A stretch of DNA of 6,755 nucleotides from Terriglobia bacterium (GTDB taxonomy: Bacteria; Acidobacteriota; Terriglobia; UBA7540): contig JASHTR010000385.1 in NCBI GenBank assembly GCA_030040455.1, forward strand, positions 1 through 6,755, written 5' to 3'. Numbering within the stretch: position 1 is the first letter of the stretch; the number at the start of each line of letters is the position of its first letter. Below are positions 6,286 through 6,755 of this stretch, piece after piece. Both the position numbers and the translations under genes were made by a program. The notes beneath the pieces were generated by a model that was not told where the DNA came from, did not search any database, and worked only from the letters and a program-made list of their open reading frames with translations.

Positions 6286-6755
6286 ATGGCAGAAATCCGC
6301 GCTTTTCGAGCATTGCACTATAACCCTGACAAGATTTCCGATCTTTCCTCCGTGATCACTCAACCCTACGACAAGATTTCCCCTGAAATGCAGTCCCGTT
6401 ATTATCGCCTCAGCCCCTATAACCTGGTGCGTGTGATCCGGAGGTCGTCCTCTTCAATCACGGATAATGTGTATGCCCGTGCCGCCCAGGATTTCCACGA
6501 CTGGATCGAGAATAAGGTTCTGATCTCCGAACCAGAGCCTGCCCTCTATCCCTATTACCAGGAGTATGAGATTCCAGGGCAGCCTGGCACAAAGAAAGAG
6601 CGCCGGGGATTTATTGCGCTCTTAAAGCTGGAGGACTACTCCGCGCGGGTCGTTCACCGACACGAGGAGACGCTTTCCGGCCCCAAAGCAGACCGCATGG
6701 AGCTGCTCAAGAAGACCAAGGCTCACTTCGGGCAGGTTTTCTTTCTCTATAGCGA
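6286..6755 (+). CDS. DUF1015 family protein, N-terminal part (cut by window edge)
   Basis: The frame is open from the ATG at 6286 to the window end, giving 156 residues of a protein that is usually about 400 or more long. It begins MAEIRAFRALHYNPDKI, then has ITQPYDKISPEMQSRYY (about 24-40) and SPYNLVRVIRR (about 43-53), matching the DUF1015 (COG4198) N-terminus, in which a PPYDV-type motif is followed by NPYSFLHVI-type sequence. The family hallmark HEETLSGPKADRMELLKKT (about 126-144) follows, then a stretch ending VFFLYS. It is predicted cytoplasmic, with no signal peptide or membrane segment. The molecular function is not established to my knowledge; a kinase-related role has been discussed for distant relatives but cannot be read from this sequence. 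It has its own likely promoter and ribosome binding site and is divergent from der. Confidence 0.88.
   Translation, partial: MAEIRAFRALHYNPDKISDLSSVITQPYDKISPEMQSRYYRLSPYNLVRVIRRSSSSITDNVYARAAQDFHDWIENKVLISEPEPALYPYYQEYEIPGQPGTKKERRGFIALLKLEDYSARVVHRHEETLSGPKADRMELLKKTKAHFGQVFFLYS

Noticed and set aside
5992..6363. A 123-codon open frame on the minus strand spanning the divergent region
   Set aside because: It overlaps the start of der in another frame and the start of the DUF1015 gene on the opposite strand; both are well supported.

Overview
This is an ordinary-looking bacterial chromosomal segment, moderately GC-rich, with tightly packed housekeeping-type genes and one less familiar gene pair. 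I see no mobile element, CRISPR array, rRNA or tRNA gene. The gene content (separate gatC/gatA genes for indirect aminoacylation of tRNA, a Der GTPase, a DUF1015 protein and an enolase-like paralog) and the GC-rich coding style suggest a Gram-negative environmental bacterium. Acidobacteriota is my best guess, but it rests on general resemblance and is not proven by the sequence.

Layout. Positions 1-2197 (plus strand) hold the end of an unidentified upstream gene, a 74-residue hypothetical protein that overlaps gatC, then gatC, a 157-base gap with possible alternative hairpins, and gatA. GatC and GatA are two subunits of the GatCAB amidotransferase, which converts Glu-tRNA(Gln) and/or Asp-tRNA(Asn) to the amidated forms; gatB is not in the window. 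Positions 2302-4613 (plus strand) hold a kinase-like gene of the aminoglycoside phosphotransferase / methylthioribose kinase type, overlapping by 13 bases an enolase homolog whose active site departs from glycolytic enolase at several positions. Positions 4746-6053 (minus strand) hold der (engA), a tandem GTPase for 50S ribosome assembly, convergent with the enolase-like gene. From 6286 to the window edge (plus strand) is the first part of a DUF1015-family gene, divergent from der with a 232-base region between them.

How they work together. gatC-gatA and der both serve translation. The kinase and enolase homolog overlap and are probably translationally coupled, so they may act on a shared phosphorylated metabolite; no substrate can be named from the sequence. 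This pair is the part of the window most worth a second look. The enolase homolog keeps the metal ligands and the catalytic Glu/Lys pair but has Ala in place of the conserved active-site His (His373 in yeast numbering) and Asp in place of Glu168, so it may not be the cell's glycolytic enolase.
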